Part shown: positions 24,747-34,783 of the stretch, in pieces
Layout: the number at the start of each line of letters is the position of its first letter
Numbering within the stretch: position 1 is the stretch's first letter
DNA from: Burkholderia sp. Ax-1719
Lineage (GTDB): Bacteria; Pseudomonadota; Gammaproteobacteria; Burkholderiales; Burkholderiaceae
Direction of reading: 5' to 3'
Length of the DNA: 64,000 nt
Assembly: GCF_011753055.1 (NCBI RefSeq)
Contig: NZ_VWWJ01000027.1
Span: 28,835 to 92,834 of the forward strand
Notes under the pieces: model-generated
Seen by the model: the letters and a program-made list of their open reading frames with translations, nothing else
Told to the model about the DNA's origin: nothing
Database searches by the model: none
Position numbers and translations under genes: made by a program

Positions 24747-27700
24747 TTAGGATTTCTCGGGACATTTGTTGGGAATGCCGTGACGATCCCGCCACCCTTG
24801 CTAGCCGGTTCGATTACGACACGAATGTCGATACCATCCCGAGTACCATTCTTAACTATTCTGCCGTTAGCTTGAACAGTTTCAGCAATGGTCGGGTCAG
24901 TGGCGATATCCGAGACTGCGTCCATAATCTTCGAGGCTGGCCAATTCTCCGGGAACACGGACTTACCGGGGCCGCCTGGCCATTGATGGCCTCCGCCGGT
25001 TGCATCTCCGGTAAGTATATGAGTCGTTCTATCAGGCGATGCCAGATTAACATCGCCCGAAGCACTGCCACCGGCTTCGCTATCGTTGTTCCCGCTATTC
25101 AACGTCGCGTTGCCCGGGGCGTAACCTGCGGTTCCCGACGTCGCTGCCGGTACCACCGTACACACCGGCGGCACACACACCGCTACCGGAACCGCTGAAC
25201 CACCCGTTGCCGGCGGCTTCGAGCTCCCGCCCGGACCGTTCAGGTCATCCGGACTTAAATACGGACCCTGCGGCCCGTTTGCGTTCACCAGCGCCGCGAA
25301 CTGGTTCGCCAGATTTTCCGCGCCACGTCCTGCGCTCGCAAGCTGACCACCGATCCAGTCCAGAACCTGGCTACCCGTACCGCCCTTGCCATCGCCGTTG
25401 CCAGTGCTCCGGTTGTACAAGTCTACGTTGGCCGCGGTGAACGCACCCGTGCTGCCGCCAACCAGTGCGCCACCCGCACCCGCGAGCACGTTCGCCATGA
25501 TGTTACCCGCAAGCATCGAGCCTGTTTCGCCGCCGATTCCATCGGCCAGGCTGTTCAGCTTCCCGGCAAACGCCGACGCAATGCCCCCGCCCGCCGCGCT
25601 TTGCGCCGCGCTTCCAATGCTTCCACCGCCAAGGCCCGCCACCAGCGCACCACCGGCGATGTGCAGGGCAGTGCGGTCCAGGCCACCCTCGGCCCACGCC
25701 GCATCCCCCGTTTCCTTCTGCTTCATGTCGGCGTATTCGCCGATTCCCTGCGCCACCGTCTGGCCCGCCGCACTGGCCGCCCCCATCATTTCCGACTGCC
25801 TGTCCAGCAGATCATTCACATCCGGCGTTTTCGTGACCGTGCCGTTCGTGTTCGTCGTGTCGCGACTCAGGTTCGCCACGTCCTGCGTCTCGTGGGCCGT
25901 GTCGTTGATCGTGATGGTGCCCGCGCTCACCGCGCTGCGCGTCGTGCCGTTTTCATTACCGCTGTCGTGCTGGCCCATCATCGGCGTGACGCCGCCCGAG
26001 CCGCTCACCGACGCCGGACCCACTGCCTTGTCCGGCGCTCCCATCGCACCGCCTGCGCTGAAGCCGCTGCTCGAGGCGCTGAAATCGCTGTGATTCTGGA
26101 TATCGGAGAAGCTGAGCGTGCCGGTAGTGAGGCTGCTTTTCTCCGCATCCGCCGTGCTGGAGATCACCGCGCCCATCAGGCCCGTGTTCCCCTTCACATT
26201 GATATCGAACCCACCGTCGCCCGCATTGATTCCGGCCTGCTCTGTGACGTTGGCGTAGTTGCCATGTCCGTCTCCATGCTGTGTGCTGAAGCTTGCTCCA
26301 CCTCCACCCTGGCTGATGCTGAAGCCACCACCAGAACTTTGTTGATGAGCATTACTTTGTGTGGTGTCCTGCACGCTCGTGATGTTCAGGTTGCCGCCCA
26401 CGTCGGCCGCGATCTGCTTGCCGTTGATCTGCGAGCCGATGATGTTGGTATCGCCGCCCGATATCACCGTGACGCTGTTCGCGCCGTTCACATGCGAAGC
26501 GTTCTGGATCGACGCGTCGCTGTTCGCATCGCCGTGAGCGTTCGACATCGCAGCAGAGACGCCAAAGCCGCCGCCCGTGGTGTACTGCACGCCGATACTT
26601 GCACTGCTCGAACTGTTCGAGCTACGCGTCGAATCCGTGTCGGTCGTGTTGATGACGTTGACCTGATTCTTTGCCGCCAGAATGACATCGTTCGCGCTGA
26701 CGTTCGACCCGGCGATAGTCACATCGCCATTGGTCGCGACGAATCCCGCCGTGCCGCCTGCCTGCACACTGGAGCCGCGTTGCATCGTCTGGTCTTCAGA
26801 CGACTGGCTTTCGCTCTTGCTCGATCCAATGCTGACCTTGACGCCGATATCCGGCGTGCCGTCCTTCGTCATGCCAGCCTTGGTGAAGGCCGCCAGACCA
26901 ATATCGCCCGCAGCAGCAATACTGTGCAGCGCTGCCGCGCGGTCGTTGCCGGTGCGGGTCGAATTCTTCGCCGCCTGACTTTCCGAATACGCGTTATTGA
27001 TCGCATCGCCTACCGAACCGGCCAGGCCAATTGTGAGTCCGCTGCTGCTGGTCTTCTGCGTCTGCGCCTGGTGCGACGTATCGGTTACTGCGTCGATGAT
27101 GACGTTCGCCGCCGTACCCGCGAGGTTTTTGCCCGCGACAAGGTCGCTGCCGGTAACGTGCAGGGTATTGCCCGCGTTGATCGACAGGTCGCCATTCAGC
27201 GATCCGACCGTGCTTGCGTTGTTCGTGACGCTCGATGCTTCATTCGTCGTCGCGAGCTTGTTCGTGCCGACCGTCACTGACAGGCCGGCCGTCCCCAGGC
27301 CCGTGCTTTTCTCCTGGTAGCTGCTCGACGACTGCATGGTGTCCTGCGTCGTCGTGATATTCACGCCATGCGCAGCATTCAGCGCGACATCGTTCGTGCC
27401 GACGATCGTGCTGCCCGCGACGTTGATATCCTTGCCGCTGCTGATCGCCACGCCGTCCGCCGAAACCATGCTGCCTTGCGCGAGCGTCGCGGTGCTGTTG
27501 CTCGAACTCGCGACTTCCTTGCCGCTCACGACGTTGCTGTGCTTGTGCTGTTCCTGTTCGTTGTCGACGTGCGTTTCGGTCGCTGCGCCGATGTTGACGT
27601 TACCTGCTGCCGCGAGCGTCGCCGTTCCCTTGTCGAGACTGATTGCGCTGCCCGTGACATTGATGTCCTTGCCCGATGCTACGGTCAGCGAATTGCCCGC

Positions 27701-30700
27701 ATTGAGCGTGGTTGCAGTCAGCGTATCGTCCGAGCGGTGCGACGACTCCGAGTAACTGCCGTGTCCGTCGCTACCCGAACTGTTGCTATCGACCGTTGAC
27801 GTGGACTTGGCCGCCTGAAGGTTCACGTTGCCGTTTGCCGCCAGTGTGCCGCCGCCCGCGAGATTGATGTTCGCGCCGGTCGCCGTCAGGTCGCCGCCGA
27901 CGCCAATCGCCGACACGCCGCCGACCTTGATCGAACTGCCCGTCGTCTGGTTGAGGTCGGTATTCGACACGCCGTTCGCGCGCTCGACGATCTTGTGTTC
28001 GCCGGTCTGCACCGAGCCAATGTCGTAGTTGCCGCCGACCGACATGCCGAGACTGCCGCCGACGTTCAGGTTGCCCGCGTTCTGCTCGACATTGCCGCCC
28101 GTGACAATCACGGCGTTGCCCGCCACGTTCAGGTTCGCGATGGGGCCAAGCGTCGTCGTGGTGCGCGTCGCGCCAGTCGCGCTGACCTGGTCAACGGTCT
28201 TGACTGTCGTGTTCAGCAGCAGGTCGCCGCCCGCATTCAGCGCGAGACTGCCCGCATTCACGGTCGCCGAAGTCAGGTCGACATTCCCCGCGGTTGTCAG
28301 CGACATGAGGCCGCCGCTTTGCAGCGAGCCGAACGCGTTATTGATCTGCGCCCCCTGGATCGACATCGTGTTTGCAGCCTGCACGGTGCCGCCATTCGTG
28401 AAGGTCTGCGCGTTCTGGATGTCGATGTCGGTTGCCGCAATCAGCGGGCCGTTCATGTTCTGCTGGCTGGCCTTGGCGAGATAGACGACCGGCACGAGTA
28501 CCTGCTGACCGTTGACGGTTTTGGTCTGCATGATGATGACGTTGCTCGTGAGTGCCGCGACCTGTTCAGGCGACAGGCTCATGCCAAGCGGCAGGTCAAG
28601 CGACTTCGACAGCGACGCGCCTGCTGCAAGCAGCGATTCGTACATGCCCTGAAGATCGGTGTACGGCCCAAGCACCACCTTGCCTGTGAGTGACGTAATC
28701 TGGTTGCGCACAAGCTGCTGCTCGTAGAACCCGTCACCCAGGCGCTTCTCCGTCGTCTGCGGATTCAGGCCAAGCTGTTGCAGGTAGTAGTCGCTCGAAA
28801 TGAACGTCTTCGCGTTCGTGAATGCCGGGTTCGATTCGATGAGGTACGTTGCGCCCGGTGCGGTGGCGGGGCTGAACAGGCCGCCTGGCGGTATCGACAG
28901 GTTTTGCAGCACGTTCTGCGCCGTGGCGCTCGCGATGGTCGGGTCGACCATGCCGCCGCCGCCCTTGACCGACGCCGCGCCTGATTTCCCACCGCTCGCG
29001 CTGCCTTGCGCGGCCGACGCGCTACCGGCGTCCGCGCCACTCGCATTGCCGCTCACGCCGTTGATGTTCACGCCAGACATGGCCTGACCAGGCGCGAGAT
29101 TCAGCGAAGGCACGCCCGCATTGCCCGCCGTGTTGTCGATGCTGATTCCGTTGCCCGACAGCGTGCCGCCCGCGACAAAACTCGACTCATACGAGGGCAG
29201 CGCATAGTTGCGGATATCGGCGGGCGCGGCCTGCGTATAGCCGCCAGGATTGTTGCCGATGAACGGCGCGTTGCCGAACGGCAGCGTCCAGTCCGCGATG
29301 CTGTGGTCGTAATTCGTGTAGTGGTAATAGCCCGAGTACGTGACCTGCACGCCAGGCGCGGCCTGGCCTTGCCAGCTATTCTGGTCGAGCGTCTGGGGAG
29401 CAGCGATATTGCCGACCGCCGCGACCGCGCTCCAGTAATTCTGGAACGTGCCGACATTCAACGCATCGAGATTGCCGCCTGAGACGATCTGCGCCTGAGG
29501 GCTGATACCTGCAATCAGGTTCGCGAGCGCGACGCCCGTGTAGATCGTGTACTGATAGCCGCTGTTCCACTGGCCGCCGTGCGGCGGAATGGTATAGGCG
29601 CCGCCGATGGCGTTCGGATCGCCCTGGGTCGTCCAGCCGACGTAGGGATGCCCCTCGGAGCACGCATTCATGTCCAGCGCCGTGCAGCCCGACAGGCTGA
29701 TTCCAAGCTGTGCAAGCAGGTCAGGATCGACGGACTGGTTCAGGCCCGTCGTCGTCATCGTCGTGCGCGTGTTCGTGACCTGGCCGGCGTGCAGTTCCAT
29801 GTCGCCGGCCGATTCAATCAGGCCCGACTGGTTGCGGATCAGGTTCGCATTCGTGTAGTTGCCGCTCGCATCCTTGCCGCCTGCGAGTACGACCTTGCCG
29901 AGACCGTAAATCGCCGTGGTCGCCTGCGTATCGGTCGCCGTCGTGTCGTCGCGGTTCTCGATGTCGTTCGACAGCAGTTCGAGCGTGCCGTTACTGTCCG
30001 TCGCGCCAATGAGCGCGGTCGGCCCGGTGTTCGTCAGCGACTGCGTCGCATTGAGCGAGACGCTGCCGCCGACCATCGTCCCGGTGTTTTCCAGCGTGGT
30101 CGACTGCGTCGAGAGCGTGCCGCCCGCCATCATCACGCCGTTGTTCTGGACATCGGCCGCGTTGATGTTCAGGTTGTTCGCGGCCTCGACGAGCGCGTTA
30201 TTGCTGAATGTACCCGGCAGGGTAAAGGACAGGTCATGACCCGCGTTGAACTGGACATCCGGCGTCGGCGCAAAATCGCCCTGAACGCTGACCGCGACAT
30301 CGTTGGCCGCGCTGTAACTACCGCCGCCCGTGAGGGTCGCGGCATTCACGTCAAGGTCGTGCGCCGCGCCAATCTGGCCGTTCGCATTGGTGACCGTGCC
30401 CGTCGTCGTGATCGCGACATCGCCGTTCGAACCGGCGAAGCTGCCAATCTGGCCGCCGCTGTTGTCGACGGTATCGCCGTGCACCGTGACGCTTGCGCCG
30501 CTGATCTGGCCGTTCTGCGTGTTCGAGAGCGCCGACGTATCGACCTTGACCGCGCCGTTGCCCGTGATAACGCCGCCGCTGTTGACCGTCTGGCTGCCGC
30601 CTTGCACGGTCGTATCGCCCGTGCCGAGATTGCCGACGAGGCCGTTCGTGTTGTCGACTGAAGCGGCCTGAACCGCGAGCGTGCCTGTGTCGCCGGTCGT

Positions 30701-33700
30701 GCCCGTGCCGGACTGGATTTGCCCGTTCGTGTTCGAGAGCGTGCCGCCGCTCGCGAGCGACAGCGACGAGAGCGAACGAACCGACCCTTGCGTGTTGTTC
30801 AGGTCGCCCGCGATGTTCGCCGCGATCCGGCCTTGCGCGGCGAGCACGCCGTTCGCGTTGTTCAGGCTCGCTGCGCGTGCCGCGATCTGGCCAGCCGCGA
30901 TGATCTTGCCGCCGACATTTGAAATCGTGCCCGAGCCGTAGCCGGGTGCAATCGTCAGCGTGCCCGTGCCGGCGTCGATGATCGAGCCGTCATCGTTGTT
31001 CAATGCGCCTGGCGCGAGCGTGAAATCCGTGCTGTTGGTTTGCAGCGTGCCGCCGTTCGAATTGTCGAACGTGCCACTGACGCTGAAGCCCATCGACGAC
31101 GTGCCATATTGCGTGATCGAGCCGCCACGGTTCAGCAGGTCTGTCGCGGTCAGGGCGAGCTGGTTCGCCTCAATATCGCCGCCGCTGTTGTCGAGCGTCG
31201 CGCCCGTCGTCAGCGTGAGGTCAGGCGCGACAATCGAGCCGCCGTTATTGGTCAGCGATCCCGTGCTGATTGTCTCGCTCGTGGCCGCACCGATCTGGCC
31301 GCCGTCGTTGTTCAGCGAGCCGCTGGAAATGCCCGTGTCCGTGTTCGACAGCAGTTTGCCGTTCCCGTTGTCCAGCGCGCCGCTGACATTCGCCGTTAGC
31401 CCCTTCTGACCGGAAACTGAACCCGCTGTATTGTTGAGCGAACCGCCCTGAAGCGCGACCTTGCCATTACTGACAATCGTACCGGCCGCGTTCGATATCG
31501 ACCCCGAGCCGTTGCCGGCGTCAACCGTCACGTTGCCCGTCCCCGCGTGCGTAATCGTGCCGCCGTCGTTGTCGAGCGAGCCAGGGGCAAGCGTCAGGTC
31601 GGTACTACTCGTCTGGAATGTGCCGCCGTCCGAATTGTCGAACGCGCCGCTCACATTGAAGCCCATCGCCGTTGCGCCATACTGCGTGATGGAACCGCCG
31701 CGATTCGTGAGGTTGGCGGCCGTCAGCGAAAGCTGATTGGCTTCAATATCGCCGCCGCTGTTGTCCAGCGTCGTACCGGTCAGCGTGAGATTCGGCGCGA
31801 CAATCGTGCCGCCGTTATTGAACAGCGAACCTGTGCTGATTGCCTCCTTCGTGCCTGCACCAATCTGGCCGCTGGTGTTGTTGAGCGTGCCGCTTGTGAG
31901 ACTGGTATCCGTGTTCGAAAGCAGCTTGCCGTTGGTGTTGTCGAGCGTGCCGCCAATCGCTGCGTTCAAGCCGCTTTGCGCCGCGATCGAACCACCCGTG
32001 TTGTTGAGCGCGCCGCCCTGAAGGGCGATCTGCCCGTTACCGGCAATCTTCCCGCCGACATTCGATACCGTGCCGGAACCGTTGCCCGCGTTGATCGACA
32101 GATTGCCGGTTCCCGCGTGCGTGATGGTGCCGCCGTCGTTATCGAGCGTGGCCGGAGCAATCGTCAGGTCGGTGCTGTTGGTCTGGAGCGTGCCGCCCGC
32201 CGAATTGTCGAGCGTGCCGGTCACGTCGAGCGTCGTCGCACCGGTTCCGGTCTGCGTGATCGTGCCGCCATGGTTCACCAGATTCGCCGCGTGAAGCGTG
32301 AACTGGTTCGCGCTCACCGCGCCGCCGCTGTTATCGAACGTCGCCGCAGAAAGCACGAGCGAACGCGCCGCGCCGAACTGGCCCGCGTTTGAGAGCGTCG
32401 TCCCGGCTGAAAGCGTCATGTCCGCATCCGTTGCGAACGTGCCGCTGTTGAACAGGGTCTGCACGGCCGACGCAATCAGACTCTGGACCGCCGTTATAGA
32501 ACCCGCGTTAGCGATCTGTCCCGCACGCACGCTGACCGCGCCATTGCCGCCGATACTGCCGCCCGCGCCGTTGTTGAGCATGCCGCTCGACGAGATAGAA
32601 ACGCCGTCTGCGTTCAGCGAGGCGACGGTGCCGCCCGAGTTGTCGAGCGAACCACTCGATGAGGCGAGCGCGCCCGCGGCCTGCATCGTGCCGCCCTGAT
32701 TGTTCGTCGCACCCGTGACGTTTTCGGTCAGCGTGCTACCCGAGACGATCTGCCCGCCGCGATTCGAGAGTGCGCCCGCCGCGATGGTCTGCGCGCCGCC
32801 TGACGACATCGCGCCGTTGTCGTTCGTGAGCGTGCCGCTCGCGCGCGCGTCGAGCGTACCGCCCGCGGTCGTGGTTGTGCTCGACAGGTTCAGATCGCCG
32901 GCGCTCGCTGTGAGCGCAAGCGCGCCGTTAGCGGAGTTGGTCGCGCCCGCGAGATTGACCGACGCGCCGCTGATGCCCGCATTGCCGCCCGCGACATTGC
33001 GACCGGTCGCCGTGACCGCGCCCGATGCGCTCACGCTCAGGTCGCCCGACTGCGCAAGCGATCCATCATTGTTCACGCCGGCAGCGAACGTGCCGGTCGA
33101 ACTCACAGAAGCAGCGCTTGCCGTCGTGTTCTGTTGCGCGGCAACCAGGCCGCTGTTCGTCAGCGCACCCGATGCGCTCAGGCTGACGCTCTGCTGCGCG
33201 TAGGTTGTGCCGCTGTTGTCGATGCCGCCCGTTGCATTCGCAACGATATTGCCGCTTGCGTTTGCCTGGCCTGCCAGCACCAGTTTGCCCGCCGAAGTCA
33301 GCACGAGGTCGCCGGATTGCGCTGCCGTGACTCCCTTGAGCGACACACCAACGCCCGCCTCCGTGCCAACAAGCACGATGCGATTGGCGTACATGCTGCC
33401 GAGACTGCTGACGTCAATCGAGACCCCAGGCCCTGCGCCGTCGCCCGCAATCAGCGTGGCGTTGAGCGTGTTGTATTCGACGCTATTCGCACCGGTCACG
33501 ACCTTGAGGTTCCTCGCGTAGACCGCCGCATTGGCCTGCACGGCGCGCGCCAGCAGATCGACCTGATCCACGCCCGACGCGTTCAGGCCCGCGCCAGTGA
33601 TCGCGATGTTGCCGCCAGTGACATTAAATCCCGACACGGAGCCATCCGTCGCGTAATTCGGCGTGCCGGTCGTGAGGGTCGCGCGACTCGTGTTGATGAA

Positions 33701-34252
33701 CGTGCCACCGTTGACCGAAATCCCAGACGGATTTGCCAGAATGACATTCGCGCGCTGGCCCGCAACTTCGAGCGCCCCATTGAATTGCGATGCGCTCGCG
33801 CTGCTGACCTGGTTGACGATGACCTTCGCAGCCTGACCCAAATTAAAATTAGGATTGCCATTGATCATGCCGCCGAGTTGCGACTGCACCATCGTCGGCG
33901 AGTTGTTCAGGATCGCGCCTTTCGACTGCACATCAAACTGGCTATAGGAATTGACTGATACGCCAGCGCCAGAAGGCCGGTTGATGTTTATCTGATCGAG
34001 CCCGTTGGGCGTCTGGATAACGTTGGGTGCGTGCGCACCGCCCGCTACGATCTGCGCGAATGACAGCATCGGTGCGAGTGCGATCAATGCAGCAGGGAAA
34101 AGGCGACGCAGCGGTTGACGAATACAGGATAGCAGCGAAGCGCGCGCGGCTGCCCGTGTTTCCCCCGTCTTGCCTGCTGCCGCTGCCGTTTCTTCGACAG
34201 CAACCAGCATATTGCGCGCGCAACTATAGACCAGCCTGTAACTGCGATTCAT
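24743..34252 (-). CDS. Contact-dependent inhibition exoprotein TpsA (CdiA/BcpA-like) with EndoU toxin tip
   Basis: This 3169-residue filamentous-haemagglutinin-like protein starts with the extended signal peptide region (MNRSYRLVYSCARNMLVAVE) and a signal peptide ending LAPMLSFAQ. The TPS secretion domain follows (about 70-190; VIQTPNGLDQININRP, then ANPSGISVNGGTFINTS). A long beta-helix comes next, with three 190-residue repeats (about residues 640-1205), and then CdiA-type FHA-2 repeats with many haemagglutinin motifs to about residue 2700. A pretoxin region ends with NVDLYN at 2942-2947, close to the Burkholderia Nx(E/Q)LYN motif that marks the variable toxin. The last 96 residues (3074-3169) resemble bacterial EndoU nucleases: His3078 in TTHILTGD, His3089 in GGGHQWPG, KSVFPENW, GTRDGIDIRVV and IVTAFPTN. 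ATG 34252 is chosen because the extended signal peptide begins there; the open frame upstream has only TTG. Confidence 0.95.
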   Translation of the reverse strand: MNRSYRLVYSCARNMLVAVEETAAAAGKTGETRAAARASLLSCIRQPLRRLFPAALIALAPMLSFAQIVAGGAHAPNVIQTPNGLDQININRPSGAGVSVNSYSQFDVQSKGAILNNSPTMVQSQLGGMINGNPNFNLGQAAKVIVNQVSSASASQFNGALEVAGQRANVILANPSGISVNGGTFINTSRATLTTGTPNYATDGSVSGFNVTGGNIAITGAGLNASGVDQVDLLARAVQANAAVYARNLKVVTGANSVEYNTLNATLIAGDGAGPGVSIDVSSLGSMYANRIVLVGTEAGVGVSLKGVTAAQSGDLVLTSAGKLVLAGQANASGNIVANATGGIDNSGTTYAQQSVSLSASGALTNSGLVAAQQNTTASAASVSSTGTFAAGVNNDGSLAQSGDLSVSASGAVTATGRNVAGGNAGISGASVNLAGATNSANGALALTASAGDLNLSSTTTTAGGTLDARASGTLTNDNGAMSSGGAQTIAAGALSNRGGQIVSGSTLTENVTGATNNQGGTMQAAGALASSSGSLDNSGGTVASLNADGVSISSSGMLNNGAGGSIGGNGAVSVRAGQIANAGSITAVQSLIASAVQTLFNSGTFATDADMTLSAGTTLSNAGQFGAARSLVLSAATFDNSGGAVSANQFTLHAANLVNHGGTITQTGTGATTLDVTGTLDNSAGGTLQTNSTDLTIAPATLDNDGGTITHAGTGNLSINAGNGSGTVSNVGGKIAGNGQIALQGGALNNTGGSIAAQSGLNAAIGGTLDNTNGKLLSNTDTSLTSGTLNNTSGQIGAGTKEAISTGSLFNNGGTIVAPNLTLTGTTLDNSGGDIEANQLSLTAANLTNRGGSITQYGATAMGFNVSGAFDNSDGGTFQTSSTDLTLAPGSLDNDGGTITHAGTGNVTVDAGNGSGSISNAAGTIVSNGKVALQGGSLNNTAGSVSGQKGLTANVSGALDNGNGKLLSNTDTGISSGSLNNDGGQIGAATSETISTGSLTNNGGSIVAPDLTLTTGATLDNSGGDIEANQLALTATDLLNRGGSITQYGTSSMGFSVSGTFDNSNGGTLQTNSTDFTLAPGALNNDDGSIIDAGTGTLTIAPGYGSGTISNVGGKIIAAGQIAARAASLNNANGVLAAQGRIAANIAGDLNNTQGSVRSLSSLSLASGGTLSNTNGQIQSGTGTTGDTGTLAVQAASVDNTNGLVGNLGTGDTTVQGGSQTVNSGGVITGNGAVKVDTSALSNTQNGQISGASVTVHGDTVDNSGGQIGSFAGSNGDVAITTTGTVTNANGQIGAAHDLDVNAATLTGGGSYSAANDVAVSVQGDFAPTPDVQFNAGHDLSFTLPGTFSNNALVEAANNLNINAADVQNNGVMMAGGTLSTQSTTLENTGTMVGGSVSLNATQSLTNTGPTALIGATDSNGTLELLSNDIENRDDTTATDTQATTAIYGLGKVVLAGGKDASGNYTNANLIRNQSGLIESAGDMELHAGQVTNTRTTMTTTGLNQSVDPDLLAQLGISLSGCTALDMNACSEGHPYVGWTTQGDPNAIGGAYTIPPHGGQWNSGYQYTIYTGVALANLIAGISPQAQIVSGGNLDALNVGTFQNYWSAVAAVGNIAAPQTLDQNSWQGQAAPGVQVTYSGYYHYTNYDHSIADWTLPFGNAPFIGNNPGGYTQAAPADIRNYALPSYESSFVAGGTLSGNGISIDNTAGNAGVPSLNLAPGQAMSGVNINGVSGNASGADAGSASAAQGSASGGKSGAASVKGGGGMVDPTIASATAQNVLQNLSIPPGGLFSPATAPGATYLIESNPAFTNAKTFISSDYYLQQLGLNPQTTEKRLGDGFYEQQLVRNQITSLTGKVVLGPYTDLQGMYESLLAAGASLSKSLDLPLGMSLSPEQVAALTSNVIIMQTKTVNGQQVLVPVVYLAKASQQNMNGPLIAATDIDIQNAQTFTNGGTVQAANTMSIQGAQINNAFGSLQSGGLMSLTTAGNVDLTSATVNAGSLALNAGGDLLLNTTVKTVDQVSATGATRTTTTLGPIANLNVAGNAVIVTGGNVEQNAGNLNVGGSLGMSVGGNYDIGSVQTGEHKIVERANGVSNTDLNQTTGSSIKVGGVSAIGVGGDLTATGANINLAGGGTLAANGNVNLQAAKSTSTVDSNSSGSDGHGSYSESSHRSDDTLTATTLNAGNSLTVASGKDINVTGSAISLDKGTATLAAAGNVNIGAATETHVDNEQEQHKHSNVVSGKEVASSSNSTATLAQGSMVSADGVAISSGKDINVAGSTIVGTNDVALNAAHGVNITTTQDTMQSSSSYQEKSTGLGTAGLSVTVGTNKLATTNEASSVTNNASTVGSLNGDLSINAGNTLHVTGSDLVAGKNLAGTAANVIIDAVTDTSHQAQTQKTSSSGLTIGLAGSVGDAINNAYSESQAAKNSTRTGNDRAAALHSIAAAGDIGLAAFTKAGMTKDGTPDIGVKVSIGSSKSESQSSEDQTMQRGSSVQAGGTAGFVATNGDVTIAGSNVSANDVILAAKNQVNVINTTDTDSTRSSNSSSSASIGVQYTTGGGFGVSAAMSNAHGDANSDASIQNASHVNGANSVTVISGGDTNIIGSQINGKQIAADVGGNLNITSVQDTTQSNAHQQSSGGGFSISQGGGGASFSTQHGDGHGNYANVTEQAGINAGDGGFDINVKGNTGLMGAVISSTADAEKSSLTTGTLSFSDIQNHSDFSASSSGFSAGGAMGAPDKAVGPASVSGSGGVTPMMGQHDSGNENGTTRSAVSAGTITINDTAHETQDVANLSRDTTNTNGTVTKTPDVNDLLDRQSEMMGAASAAGQTVAQGIGEYADMKQKETGDAAWAEGGLDRTALHIAGGALVAGLGGGSIGSAAQSAAGGGIASAFAGKLNSLADGIGGETGSMLAGNIMANVLAGAGGALVGGSTGAFTAANVDLYNRSTGNGDGKGGTGSQVLDWIGGQLASAGRGAENLANQFAALVNANGPQGPYLSPDDLNGPGGSSKPPATGGSAVPVAVCVPPVCTVVPAATSGTAGYAPGNATLNSGNNDSEAGGSASGDVNLASPDRTTHILTGDATGGGHQWPGGPGKSVFPENWPASKIMDAVSDIATDPTIAETVQANGRIVKNGTRDGIDIRVVIEPASKGGGIVTAFPTNVPRNPK
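30640..32340 (-). repeat. Three tandem ~570-bp repeats in the TpsA gene
   Basis: Three units of about 570-573 bases (190-191 residues) follow one another. Landmarks recur in register: DNSGGDIEANQL at about 31165-31199 and 31738-31770, with the related DNSGGAVSANQF near 32300-32340. Each unit also carries GGTLQTNSTDLT, DNDGGTITHAGTGN and SNVGGKI-like segments. The first two units are the most alike at DNA level and the third is diverged at its end. They lengthen the beta-helical stalk and could change copy number by recombination. Confidence 0.8.
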
Positions 34253-34783
34253 CGAACCAACCCCGTATTTTTCTATCCGGCGATTCTTACCGGGCAAGGA
34301 AAAGTAATGGGTCAAGGATTGTCAAAACCCATCCTTTTTAGGAGTTGTCCGGAAGATGGGCATGCGTGGCGCATAAACATCGTTGCAATCAGCCCATAGA
34401 AAAAAGAAGCCCGCGATACGCGGGCTATAAGGGAAGGGGCAAGCCATGAAGACCCGCCCCGACTTGCGGAGCGTCGTCGATGCCAGGCGACGACGCGCTC
34501 ATCAATCTACGCAGGCGTCTACCAGGGTGCCATACGAAAGATCTCAATTCCCCGCGGCTTCACGCCTCACTCGCAGGCGCATCGACATAACATTCTCACC
34601 ACGGGTTTTCCCGACCCGGCAATCGCGATGCCCACGTCACTTGACGACGCCAGGTTGTTCATGCCCCCTCCCGCCATTGGCCCACCGCCCCCGCCCCACT
34701 TAAAATCCCCCGCCTTCCGGCCACAAAAGCGCGATTCAAGGCGCTGCGCCGTGTAAACTGCTGCCTTTTTTATCTCTTGTGGT
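34253..34783. other. Divergent intergenic region between tpsA and the DUF3348 operon
   Basis: These 531 bases carry no convincing gene. The first 75 bases next to tpsA are AT-rich and include a perfect TTGACA (minus strand, 34325-34320) without a good -10 at normal spacing. Bases 34400-34496 hold three stem-loops ending in a minus-strand terminator (listed separately). The remainder, to 34783, is GC-rich and must contain the DUF3348 operon promoter; TGTAAACT at 34752-34759 is a possible extended -10. Confidence 0.5.
34400..34496 (-). ncRNA. Candidate structured leader or small RNA ending in an intrinsic terminator
   Basis: On the minus strand three stem-loops occur in series. The first is a perfect 9-bp stem GCGTCGTCG / CGACGACGC (34496-34471, 8-base loop). 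The second is a GGGGC / GCCCC pairing (about 34463-34438). The third is an 8-bp stem AGCCCGCG / CGCGGGCT (34426-34408) followed by a T run. The last is a textbook terminator, placed 148 bases upstream of the tpsA start and with no protein gene in front of it. It could end a small RNA or be an attenuator in a long tpsA leader. I do not recognise a known riboswitch class. Confidence 0.45.

Noticed and set aside
25601..27280. A 559-codon plus-strand frame opposite tpsA
   Set aside because: It is Arg/Ala-rich antisense translation of the exoprotein repeats with no recognisable domain.
34253..34319. Extending tpsA upstream to a TTG at 34315
   Set aside because: The extended signal peptide of two-partner exoproteins begins at the ATG at 34252, and the added 21 residues have no counterpart in the family.
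34320..34325. TTGACA on the minus strand as the tpsA -35 box
   Set aside because: No acceptable -10 element occurs at 16-18 bases, so I left it as a comment only.
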